From contig NZ_FNSD01000001.1 in NCBI RefSeq assembly GCF_900105625.1, forward strand, positions 1,798,001-1,862,000: a DNA stretch of 64,000 nucleotides, read 5' to 3'. Numbering within the stretch: position 1 is the stretch's first letter; each line of letters opens with the position of its first letter. Source of the DNA: Terriglobus roseus (GTDB taxonomy: Bacteria; Acidobacteriota; Terriglobia; Terriglobales; Acidobacteriaceae). The notes below the pieces were generated by a model. It searched no databases. It was not told the DNA's origin and saw only the letters and a list, made by a program, of their open reading frames with translations. This document shows, in pieces, positions 46,048 through 54,212 of this stretch. Both the position numbers and the translations under genes were made by a program.

Positions 46048-46806
46048 ATGTACCCGCACCTCGCACGATTCGGACCGATCACTATCCCCACATTTGGCGC
46101 AGTCGCGGCGCTCGGGCTGGTGCTCGCCATTTTGCTGGCGGCGCGTGGGGCTCGCGTCATGCGCATCAGTGAAGATGCCGTGTGGAACCTGTGCCTGTTC
46201 ACCGCCGGCGGCACGCTGCTCCTTTCGCGCGTCGTGATCGTGGTGCAGGTCTGGAAGGCGTTTCTGCACTATCCGCTGTACATTCTCACGCTGCCCACGG
46301 TGACCAGGTTTGGCCTGCTGCTGGCGCTGCTGTGTGGCGTGGTCTACATGCTCTTCAAGCGGCTACCCTGGCTTCGGACGGCTGACGCGGTAGCTCCCGC
46401 AATCCTGCTGCTGCAGGGCGCCCTGCACCTGGGCACGCTCTTCTCCGGCGATGACCTAGGTGCCGCAACGACGTCGCCCATGGGCCATCTCATCCGCGCC
46501 GATGACGGCTATCATCCCGTCGCGCTTTACTCTGCCGTGCTGTCGCTGATGGCGGCCGCTGTTGCGTTCGCCTGGCTGCACCGCGAGTCGCAGACCGGTG
46601 AGACCTTTGGACTCTCCCTCACGATGGCCGCGCTGATTCGCTTCTTTATCGATGAGTTTCGCCCCACCTACGTGCTGCCGGACGCCTTCGTCGGTGGCTT
46701 TCTTCGCATCGACCAGTTGCTGCTGACGCTGCTTGCAGCGGCTGGCCTGTGCTTCTTCTTCACGCGAGGCAAGCGCCTCGAGCAGGGGGCACACTATGCC
46801 CAGTAA
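46048..46806 (+). CDS. Divergent Lgt-like membrane protein
   Basis: About 252 residues from ATG 46048 (an in-frame ATG at 46006 adds 14 residues; neither has a clear ribosome site). The start MYPHLARFGPITIPTFG and later HPVALYSAVLSL and FLRIDQLLL follow the order of prolipoprotein diacylglyceryl transferase, with seven helices. But the HGGL region is gone, and the R-x-G-N-F-x-N-x-E signature reads GALHLGTLFSGDDLG, so the catalytic Arg is missing. It may not transfer diacylglycerol, or it may act on something else. Its stop overlaps the next gene. Confidence 0.7.
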   Translation: MYPHLARFGPITIPTFGAVAALGLVLAILLAARGARVMRISEDAVWNLCLFTAGGTLLLSRVVIVVQVWKAFLHYPLYILTLPTVTRFGLLLALLCGVVYMLFKRLPWLRTADAVAPAILLLQGALHLGTLFSGDDLGAATTSPMGHLIRADDGYHPVALYSAVLSLMAAAVAFAWLHRESQTGETFGLSLTMAALIRFFIDEFRPTYVLPDAFVGGFLRIDQLLLTLLAAAGLCFFFTRGKRLEQGAHYAQ

Positions 46807-48247
46807 AAACATGCTGCCCAAGGGCAAGCGCCGCCAGTCGGTTAAGGCGGACTACCGCGCCGCACGCGACGTCGTCACCGATGCTGAGCGGCAGGAACTT
46901 GCGCTCGCCGAAGCGGCCCTCTACGGCGAAGTCGTCGACATTCCAACGCCCGTCATTCCCAACACCGCTGTGCCCGATCGCCCAAAGCGCGCGGGCAAGG
47001 GTGGATTTCAAAAGAGTGGTCGTCGTCAGATCGGCAATGCGGAAGCCGCGCCCTTGTTGCCGCCCTCGGAGATGGACGAGGACGACGACCTGATCGTTCC
47101 CGATCCTGCGGCACTGCCGCTGGGCGCTCGCAAGAGCTGGATCGCCGAACGCGAAGCTCGCGGCTACCGCGTGGATCAGTATCTGACCAAGGTGCTGCCC
47201 GGCATCTCGCGCGCCCGCGCACAGTTGCTGATCGACCACGGCCAGGTGCGCATCAACGACATCGTCGTGAAGTCAAAGCAAAAGATGATTGGCGGCGAGA
47301 GCGTGGTTGTCGAAGGCGAGCCTACGCCCACACCGCTGCGCGCCACCCCCGAGGATATTCCGCTCTCGATCATCTTTGAAGATCGCCACATGGCTGTCAT
47401 CGACAAGCCTGCGGGCATGATGGTGCATGCGGGCAGCGGCCTGACAGATGATGCCCGCAACAACGGCACGCTGGTCAACGCGCTGCTCTTCCACTTCAAA
47501 AATCAGCTCAGCGATGTGGGCGGCCCGTTGCGCCCCGGCATCGTGCATCGCCTGGACAAGCAGACCAGCGGCCTGATCATGGTGGCCAAGAGCGACCAGG
47601 CGCATCGCGCGCTCGCCGAGATGTTCAGCGAACGGACGCTTGAGAAGCGCTACATCGCGCTCGTCCACCGGCATGTGAAGAGCGATCGCGGCCTGATTGA
47701 TTTGCCCATCGCACGTGATCGTGTTCGTCGTACCCGCATGACGACACGCGTCGCCAATATCTACATGACGACCGCCAGTCATGGTGCACCCAGCCTTCGC
47801 CATCCGGATGAGCCAGAGCCAAGCATGCGCCGGCGTGCCAACGATCCGCGTCCCGCGCGCACCCATTACACCGTGCTGGAACGGCTGCACACCACCGCGG
47901 GCGACTTCACACTATTGGACCTGAAGATCGAGACCGGCCGGACACACCAGATCCGCGTGCACATGCAGTCACTGGGTCATCCTGTCGTTGGCGACACGCT
48001 GTACGGTGCGCCTGCAAAGATCCCGGGGATTGCTCCTGCGGCTGTACCTGCCGAGGGCAAAGAAGGCCCATCGCTTCGCCGTAACTTTCTGCATGCTGCG
48101 CATCTGCGGCTGCAACATCCCATCACGGCAAAGCCGTTGGATTTGTCGGCTCCTTTGCCGGCAGAGCTGACGGAGTTGCTCGACAGCCTGCGTGCGCTGG
48201 AAATACCCGCGCGAGCGCCGCAGCCAGACTTGCGCGAGGATTGGTAA
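46796..48247 (+). CDS. RluD-family 23S rRNA pseudouridine synthase, long N-terminus
   Basis: About 483 residues from ATG 46796 (AGGGGG upstream), overlapping the previous stop. A disordered basic/acidic extension of about 110 residues precedes the S4 domain (RVDQYLTKVLPGISRARAQLLIDHGQVRIND) and the catalytic domain with VHRLDKQTSG (Asp254) and RTHQIRVHM. RluD-type enzymes make pseudouridines near helix 69 of 23S rRNA. The long extension is unusual. Followed 12 bases later by the second VWFA gene. Confidence 0.9.
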   Translation: MPSKNMLPKGKRRQSVKADYRAARDVVTDAERQELALAEAALYGEVVDIPTPVIPNTAVPDRPKRAGKGGFQKSGRRQIGNAEAAPLLPPSEMDEDDDLIVPDPAALPLGARKSWIAEREARGYRVDQYLTKVLPGISRARAQLLIDHGQVRINDIVVKSKQKMIGGESVVVEGEPTPTPLRATPEDIPLSIIFEDRHMAVIDKPAGMMVHAGSGLTDDARNNGTLVNALLFHFKNQLSDVGGPLRPGIVHRLDKQTSGLIMVAKSDQAHRALAEMFSERTLEKRYIALVHRHVKSDRGLIDLPIARDRVRRTRMTTRVANIYMTTASHGAPSLRHPDEPEPSMRRRANDPRPARTHYTVLERLHTTAGDFTLLDLKIETGRTHQIRVHMQSLGHPVVGDTLYGAPAKIPGIAPAAVPAEGKEGPSLRRNFLHAAHLRLQHPITAKPLDLSAPLPAELTELLDSLRALEIPARAPQPDLREDW

Positions 48248-48259
48248 ACTACGCCCGAT

Positions 48260-49294
48260 ATGGCTGTTCTTCGCAATCCCGTGGTCCGCGCCCTTGCCGC
48301 CTGTTCCCTGGCTGCTTCGATTGGTTTTGCCCAGCAGGCTGGCGCTCCGACAGCGGCGCCCGCAAACCCGCAGTCGACTGCGCCTGCCGCAGCACCGGCT
48401 GCGCAAACGACGCCCGAGGTCGCTGCGCCACAGGCTGGCAGCGATTCCGCCGCGCTAACGATCCGGGCCTTCGTGCCGGAAGTTCCGCTTGTCTTCACCG
48501 TCACCGACGGTAAGGGGCGCTTCGTCACAGGTCTGAAGCAGTCGGATTTCGGCTTGCTGGACGATGGCCGCAAGCCCGACCGCATCATCAGCTTTACGCA
48601 GCAGGCGAACCTTCCCCTGCGCATCGGCATTCTGCTGGATACGTCGAACTCGATCCGCTCGCGCTTTCAGTTTGAGCAGCAGGCTGCGACAGAGTTCCTG
48701 CTGCAGGTGCTGCGGCCCAAACAGGATGCGGCCTTCGTGCTCGGCTTTGATGTGCGCCAGGACCTTGCGCAGGACTATACCAACAGCATCGACAAGCTGA
48801 GCTCCGCCATTGAGAAGCTGCGGCCCGGTGGCGGCACGGCCTTCTTCGACGCGGTCTACACGACCTGCCGTGACCAGATGCTGACGGTGAAGTCGAATGA
48901 GACCATCCGCAAGGCAATCATCATCGTCTCCGACGGCGAGGACAATTATTCGCGCGTCTACGAGCAGGATGCGATCAAAGAATGCCAGCGCGCCGAGACG
49001 ATCGTCTACACCATCTCGACAAACGTCAGCCCCAGCAAGGATAAGGGCGACGAAGTTCTTTCGCGATTGAGTGACGCGACCGGCGGACGCGCCTTCTTCC
49101 CGACCAAGATCGAGGATGTGGCGCGAGGCTTTCAGGCCATTCAGGAAGAACTTCGTTCCCAGTACTCGCTACGCTATCGCCCAGCCGGGTTGAAGCAGGA
49201 TGGCTCATTCCGCACCATCTATCTCACCGCACTGGATCAGCGTTATCACGTCCGTGCGCGTAAAGGTTACTTCTCGCCCAGGGCTCCTCAGTAA
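48260..49294 (+). CDS. VWFA-related secreted protein, intact MIDAS
   Basis: 344 residues. Signal peptide (to about 25, GFAQQ), Ala/Pro linker, then an SdrD-like beta strand set and the VWFA domain with DTSNS (127-131) MIDAS, plus GGGTAFFDAVY (the Thr) and IIVSDGEDN (the second Asp). C-terminal YSLRYRPAGLKQDGSFR is the acidobacterial-family ending. It should bind a partner through a divalent metal at the cell surface. Coupled to the RluD gene and closed by a terminator. Confidence 0.88.
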   Translation: MAVLRNPVVRALAACSLAASIGFAQQAGAPTAAPANPQSTAPAAAPAAQTTPEVAAPQAGSDSAALTIRAFVPEVPLVFTVTDGKGRFVTGLKQSDFGLLDDGRKPDRIISFTQQANLPLRIGILLDTSNSIRSRFQFEQQAATEFLLQVLRPKQDAAFVLGFDVRQDLAQDYTNSIDKLSSAIEKLRPGGGTAFFDAVYTTCRDQMLTVKSNETIRKAIIIVSDGEDNYSRVYEQDAIKECQRAETIVYTISTNVSPSKDKGDEVLSRLSDATGGRAFFPTKIEDVARGFQAIQEELRSQYSLRYRPAGLKQDGSFRTIYLTALDQRYHVRARKGYFSPRAPQ

Positions 49295-49302
49295 GGACTG
49301 TC

Positions 49303-49320
49303 ACGGCTTCAGCCGCTGAG
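49303..49320. repeat. Exact reverse-complement copy of the 1454 repeat
   Basis: ACGGCTTCAGCCGCTGAG is the exact reverse complement of 1454-1471. It sits between the VWFA stop and its terminator. Confidence 0.55.
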
Positions 49321-49339
49321 ATGGAACAGCAAGACATAG

Positions 49340-49390
49340 AAATGGCTTTAGCAACAGAGATGAGAATCTCGGCAGCTAAAGCCATTTTTT
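49340..49390 (+). terminator. Rho-independent terminator after second VWFA gene
   Basis: AAATGGCTTTAGC (49340-49352) pairs perfectly with GCTAAAGCCATTT (49375-49387) and is followed by a run of T. An inner GAGAAT/TCTC-type stem fills the loop. Confidence 0.85.
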
Positions 49391-49477
49391 CGCTCTTCGT
49401 AATCTCTCCGGCTCACGCCTTTCTGCTTCCCCAGGCGTTTGCCGATATGCCTCAACGGTGGCGAGGGGTTACAGAGT

Positions 49478-49924
49478 TTATCGCCGTGTCCCAAGTGCAG
49501 CGAGTAACTCAACTGCCACTGTAAGTCCCCGGCGTCCTTCAATTGAAGTAGCTCTTTTGAAGATGCCCCACAGACTGAGTGGCGGATCCGTCTTCTTCTT
49601 GCCTGACGAATTCATAGCGGCTGCGATGCAGCTCATGGTCTCGGGTTCGATGGAGCCGAGGATCTTGGCTGCTGCAATCATGTTGCGCAGTGCATCCACG
49701 CTCTCCTGAACGCGTGCTCCTTCTGCGATGTGACCGACGATGGCATCTTTTGCGTGCACCATGCCGTGCAGGGCATCCAGGATGCCCTGGTCGTGAGCTT
49801 CCTGCAGAAGGTCATACGCGACCAGCAAAGCCTCAGCATGCGCGCGAGGTGCAGCCTCCAGCCGCCGCATCAATCCGTCCTTCGGATCGTACGGTAGCGG
49901 CGTAAATGCAATTGGATTTGCCAT
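49478..49924 (-). CDS. DUF1641 protein, partner of formate-dehydrogenase-like enzyme
   Basis: 148 residues, with the DUF1641 segment ILDALHGMVHAKDAIVGHI and a helical remainder. In Bacillus and others the same family sits next to FdhA/FdhF-type genes (YjgC-YjgD pair), as it does here: it starts only 19 bases after the stop of the large enzyme. Role unknown; a maturation or electron-transfer helper is a fair guess. No signal peptide. Confidence 0.85.
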   Translation of the reverse strand: MANPIAFTPLPYDPKDGLMRRLEAAPRAHAEALLVAYDLLQEAHDQGILDALHGMVHAKDAIVGHIAEGARVQESVDALRNMIAAAKILGSIEPETMSCIAAAMNSSGKKKTDPPLSLWGIFKRATSIEGRRGLTVAVELLAALGTRR

Positions 49925-49943
49925 AACTGCTTGCTCCCTGTCT

Positions 49944-52900
49944 CTAGACGGTCGTCGTATTGATCTGCACTAATGTGTCGCTCGCGGCGGTGCCCGGCTT
50001 GCGATAGCCAGCCTGCTCCCACTTCCGTTCGACTTCGACGCCGTGCTGTGGTGTCCGCTTTCCGTTCCGGAAGTTTTCAGCCATTAACGGCGACCGTCCC
50101 TTTGGCTCCAGGATGCGCATACGGACCGCCGTTTCCTTATACGCCGGCGTGTGTGTCGCGCGGTCCACATGCGCGCCGGTGAGCTTGTTCACGGGGTCGA
50201 CCACATTGTTCATGGGCATATACAGCTCATGGCCCTGCACGCGATCCGTTACAAGGACGCGAGCACGGATGATGCCCCAGCGGCTTTCGACTTCCACCTT
50301 GGTCCCACTCTCGATGCCGCGCTCTGCGGCCAGTTCCGGCGACACCTCAACCCAGTTGGACGGTGTCATGCGATTGATGCCGGTCACCTTACTGGTCATG
50401 GCCCCCTGCTCGAAGTGTTCGAGCACACGACCGTTATTCAGATGCAGATCGAAGTCCACACCTGCGTCTTCACTTGGTGGAACGTATTCCAGCGGGAAGA
50501 ATTTCGCCTTGCCATCCGCGAAGGGAAACTCTTTCAGGAAGAGTACGGGCGAATCGGTGCCGTCCTTGGCGACGGGCCACTGCAGGCTCTTATAACCTTC
50601 AAGCCGTTCATAACTCACTCCGGCAAACGACGGCGTAAGTTCTGCGACTTCAGCCATGATTTCACTCGGATGTTTGTACTCCCAGTGCGCTCCCAGGCGA
50701 TTGGCGATGAGCTGAATGATCTCCCAGTCAGGCTTCGAATCGCCGAGAGGATCCAGCGCCTTATAAAGGCGCTGGATGCGGCGCTCCGTGCTGGTGAACG
50801 TGCCATCCTTTTCGAGCGAAGGAGACGCCGGCAGTACAACATCGGCATACCGCGCAGTCTCAGAGAAGAAGATATCCTGCACCACAAGGAACGGTATCCT
50901 GCAAAGCGCCTGCGCAACGAAGTTGGCGTTGCCGTCGCTGGTGATGGTGTCCTCGCCCTTGATGTAGAGCGAGTGCAGTTCACCCGCCATGATGGCGTCC
51001 ATCATTTCGTGGTTGTCCTTGCCCTTCTTTACGGGCAGAGTGACCGACCAGGCGGCCTCGAACTTATTGCGAACCTCGGCATCATCCACACCTTGATATC
51101 CGGGGAAGTAGTTGGGCAGCGATCCGAAGTCACTGGCTCCCTGCACGTTGTTATGGCCGCGCAGTGGGTAGGCTCCGGCGCCGGGCCGGCCGAAGTTTCC
51201 GGTGGCAAGCAGCAGGTTGGCAAGCGATGTGGAGGTATCCGATCCGCCGCAGTGCTGCGTGACGCCCATGGCCCACAGAATGCAAACACCATCGGCCTTC
51301 ACCACTTCCTCCGCTACCTGCTTCAGCGTCTCAACGCTGATGCCGGTGATCTCTTCCGCATGCTCCAGCGTGAAGGGTTCCAGGCTCTTGTAGTACTCCT
51401 CAAACTGGTTCACACGGCTGGTGATGAACTCCTCTGCGTGCCACCCCTGATCGATGATGTATTTCGTCACTGCTGAAACCCAGACAAGATCGGTACCGGG
51501 TCGCGGACGGAGGAAGAGATCTGCGCGCTCTGCCATCTCATGTTTGCGGATATCGCTAACGATAAGGCGCTGACCGCGTAGCTTGTGCGAACGCTTCACG
51601 CGTGTTGCCAGAACCGGGTGACTCTCGCTCGTGTTGGAACCGATGATCAGGACCAACCCTGCCTTCTCAATGTCTGCAATGGAACCGGAGTCACCGCCCG
51701 TCTTCACCGTGCGGCTTAACCCCATGGTTGCGGGCGTCTGGCAGTAGCGGCTGCAGTTGTCGACGTTATTCGTGCCAATGACGGCACGCGCCAGCTTCTG
51801 CATCAGGTAGCTCTCTTCGTTGGTGCACTTCGAGGAAGCGATGAAGGCTAGCGCATCTGGTCCGAAGTTCTGCTTGATCTCAGAGAACTTGCTTGCGATG
51901 AGTGTCAGTGCCTCGTCCCACGTTGCTTCGCGGTAGGTAGAGTGCTGTCCATCGTTCACGCGGATCAGTGGCGTGCGGAGCCTGGCGAGAGAGTTCGTGT
52001 ACTCATAACCGAACTTGCCCTTGACGCAGGTGGAGATGCCGTTTGCAGGGCCGTGCATCGGTTCGATCTTAAGAACATGGCGATCGCGCGTCCACACATC
52101 GAACGAGCAGCCGACGCCGCAGAAGGTGCACACCGTCTTGGTGCGCTTCACACGAGCCTCACGCATCGTGCTTTCGATATCGCTGAGCGCCAGGATCGGT
52201 GGATAGCCCGTCTCCGGCTCAACGCCCTTGACGACTTCGATCATGCTGTCGAGTGTGCCGGCGGGCAGGTTGGTCAGTGTGCCGGCGCGCTGCAGCATGC
52301 TCTTTTCCATGAGCGCGTTACATGGGCAAACGGTAACGCAGTGGCCGCAACTGACGCAGCTTGATCCGGCAACCTGCTCGCCGCCATCCCAAAGCACGCG
52401 CGGGTGCTTGCTTGTCCAGTCGATGGAGAGAGTTTCGTTCACCTGCACATCCTGGCAAGCCTCAACACAACGGCCGCAGAGAATGCACTGGTCGGGATCG
52501 TAGCGATAGAACGGGTTGGAGTGATCCTGCTCATACGGCTTATGCAGGAACGGCCGTTCCTGGTGCACCACACGCATCTCGCCCACGGCGTTGTGGATGG
52601 TGCAGTTGCCGTTGTTGTTGTCGCAGATGGTGCAGTAGAGATCGTGATTCTGCAGGACGCGATCCATCGCCTCGCGCTGTGCGCGGTCGGCGCGCGCGCT
52701 TTCAGCGAACACCTTCATGCCGGGACGAACGACCGTCGCGCAGGCACGTACGAGCTCCCCGTCCACTTCGACCATGCAGGTATCGCAGGTCTGGATGGGT
52801 CCCATCTGCGGCAGGTAACAGAGCTGCGGCACGCTGCGGTAGTTCCCCATATGCTCCGAGCGTGAAGCGTCCTCTGCTGTGCCGGGATACTCCATCTTCG

Positions 52901-53162
52901 AGGACGCGGGGGACAGCGCAAACTCGGGATTTTGGGCTGAAGCGGCGCGTTCCGACGGCGTCAGCTTCTTGTCCTCAAGATGGAAGCCGGCATCGGCGAT
53001 GGATGCATTCGCCTGCGCTGCAGCGCGATTCAGCACCTCAATCAGCAACTCGCCTTCGCCCGCGGACACTTCGCGACCATCAATCGACAGGTTGAAGGTG
53101 TGCGGCACGGCAAGCGGCGTGTTCAGCAGGCGCTTCGGGAGCTCAGTGACAATCTGCGGCAT
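49944..53162 (-). CDS. Molybdenum/tungsten formate-dehydrogenase-like alpha subunit
   Basis: About 1072 residues from ATG 53162 (AAGG six bases upstream), not from the longer frame. Order of cofactor sites: a plant-type 2Fe-2S domain (CYLPQMG, CDTCMVEVDG), a His/Cys 4Fe-4S cluster (CTICDNNNGNC), two 4Fe-4S clusters (CILCGRCVEAC, CVSCGHCVTVC), the 4Fe-4S-plus-molybdopterin domain (CTFCGVGC), and a C-terminal molybdopterin-dinucleotide domain. The active-site position is Cys474 with Gln475 (SRYCQTPATMGLSR); formate dehydrogenases carry Cys/Sec then His there. All else is the layout of a cytoplasmic NAD(P)- or ferredoxin-linked formate dehydrogenase. The Gln may mean a different substrate. DUF1641 gene follows. 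Confidence 0.88.
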   Translation of the reverse strand: MPQIVTELPKRLLNTPLAVPHTFNLSIDGREVSAGEGELLIEVLNRAAAQANASIADAGFHLEDKKLTPSERAASAQNPEFALSPASSKMEYPGTAEDASRSEHMGNYRSVPQLCYLPQMGPIQTCDTCMVEVDGELVRACATVVRPGMKVFAESARADRAQREAMDRVLQNHDLYCTICDNNNGNCTIHNAVGEMRVVHQERPFLHKPYEQDHSNPFYRYDPDQCILCGRCVEACQDVQVNETLSIDWTSKHPRVLWDGGEQVAGSSCVSCGHCVTVCPCNALMEKSMLQRAGTLTNLPAGTLDSMIEVVKGVEPETGYPPILALSDIESTMREARVKRTKTVCTFCGVGCSFDVWTRDRHVLKIEPMHGPANGISTCVKGKFGYEYTNSLARLRTPLIRVNDGQHSTYREATWDEALTLIASKFSEIKQNFGPDALAFIASSKCTNEESYLMQKLARAVIGTNNVDNCSRYCQTPATMGLSRTVKTGGDSGSIADIEKAGLVLIIGSNTSESHPVLATRVKRSHKLRGQRLIVSDIRKHEMAERADLFLRPRPGTDLVWVSAVTKYIIDQGWHAEEFITSRVNQFEEYYKSLEPFTLEHAEEITGISVETLKQVAEEVVKADGVCILWAMGVTQHCGGSDTSTSLANLLLATGNFGRPGAGAYPLRGHNNVQGASDFGSLPNYFPGYQGVDDAEVRNKFEAAWSVTLPVKKGKDNHEMMDAIMAGELHSLYIKGEDTITSDGNANFVAQALCRIPFLVVQDIFFSETARYADVVLPASPSLEKDGTFTSTERRIQRLYKALDPLGDSKPDWEIIQLIANRLGAHWEYKHPSEIMAEVAELTPSFAGVSYERLEGYKSLQWPVAKDGTDSPVLFLKEFPFADGKAKFFPLEYVPPSEDAGVDFDLHLNNGRVLEHFEQGAMTSKVTGINRMTPSNWVEVSPELAAERGIESGTKVEVESRWGIIRARVLVTDRVQGHELYMPMNNVVDPVNKLTGAHVDRATHTPAYKETAVRMRILEPKGRSPLMAENFRNGKRTPQHGVEVERKWEQAGYRKPGTAASDTLVQINTTTV

Positions 53163-53239
53163 AGACACCTTAGGATGCATGCGTGGCGCAGCAGGACGTT
53201 TGCCGCCCCACGCCACGTCGCGTTTATGATATCGCCGAT

Positions 53240-54166
53240 ATGTCACCTCACCTTGCGACTGGCAGTACGCATATCGGCATCTCGGGCTGGCGCTACCAAG
53301 GCTGGCGTGGATCGTTTTACCCGCCCGGACTGCCACGGCGGCTGGAGCTGCAGCACGCATCGCGCATCTTCAACTCCATTGAAATCAATGGGACACACTA
53401 CTCGCTGCTACGGCCGTCCAGCTTCGAGCAGTGGCGGGACGCGACGCCTGACGGATTCACGTTCGCCCTCAAGGGGTCGCGTTTCATCACGCACATGCTA
53501 AAGCTGCGCGGAGCTGAGGGTGCGCTGGCAAACTTCTTCGCGCAGGGCGTCCTTGCGCTTGGACCGAAGATGGGTCCGATCCTGTGGCAATTCGCGCCTC
53601 GCTTTGCGTTCGACGCCGAGCGGCTGAGTACGTTCTTCGACCTGCTGCCTCGGACTACGACCGATGTGGCAGCACTGGCGCACGAACACGGTCCCCGCCT
53701 GAAAGGCCGCGCCTTCACCGAGGCGCTGGTGAAGCAGCCGGTTCGTCACTGCATCGAGATCCGGCACGACAGCTTTGTATGCCCGGAGTTCATTGCGCTG
53801 CTGCGCAAGCACAATATCGGGCTGGTCGTCGCAGATACCGTGGAGTGGCCGCTGCTCTTCGATGTGACATCGGACTTCGTCTACTGCCGTCTGCACGGCT
53901 CCGAAGAGCTCTATGCCAGCGGCTACGGCGACGCAGCACTCGATACCTGGGCGAAGCGCGTCGTTCGGTGGGCGCACGGCGAAGAAGCCGAAGACGAGAC
54001 CGCCTCCAGCAGGCTGCATGGACATCACGCGAGCCCGACACCGGCGCGCAAGCGGCAGAAGCGGGATGTCTTTGTTTACTTCGACAATGATGCGAAGGTG
54101 CATGCACCGTACGACGCGCAGGCCCTGCAACGCCGCGTGGAGAAGCTGCACACTGCAAAGAAGTAG
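53240..54166 (+). CDS. DUF72 protein
   Basis: 308 residues from ATG 53240 (an in-frame GTG at 53183 is possible). DUF72 (YecE-like) TIM-barrel-type core: HIGISGWRYQGWRGSFYP, FNSIEINGTHYSLLR, FTFALKGSRFITH, and VYCRLHGSEELYASGY. Function unknown; the fold resembles a sugar-isomerase or endonuclease IV type barrel. Divergent from the formate-dehydrogenase-like gene. Its stop codon is part of a terminator stem. Confidence 0.88.
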   Translation: MSPHLATGSTHIGISGWRYQGWRGSFYPPGLPRRLELQHASRIFNSIEINGTHYSLLRPSSFEQWRDATPDGFTFALKGSRFITHMLKLRGAEGALANFFAQGVLALGPKMGPILWQFAPRFAFDAERLSTFFDLLPRTTTDVAALAHEHGPRLKGRAFTEALVKQPVRHCIEIRHDSFVCPEFIALLRKHNIGLVVADTVEWPLLFDVTSDFVYCRLHGSEELYASGYGDAALDTWAKRVVRWAHGEEAEDETASSRLHGHHASPTPARKRQKRDVFVYFDNDAKVHAPYDAQALQRRVEKLHTAKK

Positions 54167-54187
54167 CTCCGTCCTAAGACGGAGCTA
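54164..54187. terminator. Convergent terminator between DUF72 gene and pheT
   Basis: TAGCTCCGTC (54164-54173) pairs perfectly with GACGGAGCTA (54178-54187), loop of four. The TAG is the DUF72 stop. Placed to serve both genes. Confidence 0.7.
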
Positions 54188-54212
54188 GCCGTTCTTACAC
54201 TTGTCTGTCGAA

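Noticed and set aside
50151-51476. A 441-codon plus-strand frame in the formate-dehydrogenase-like gene
   Set aside because: Shadow of a gene with many cofactor motifs.
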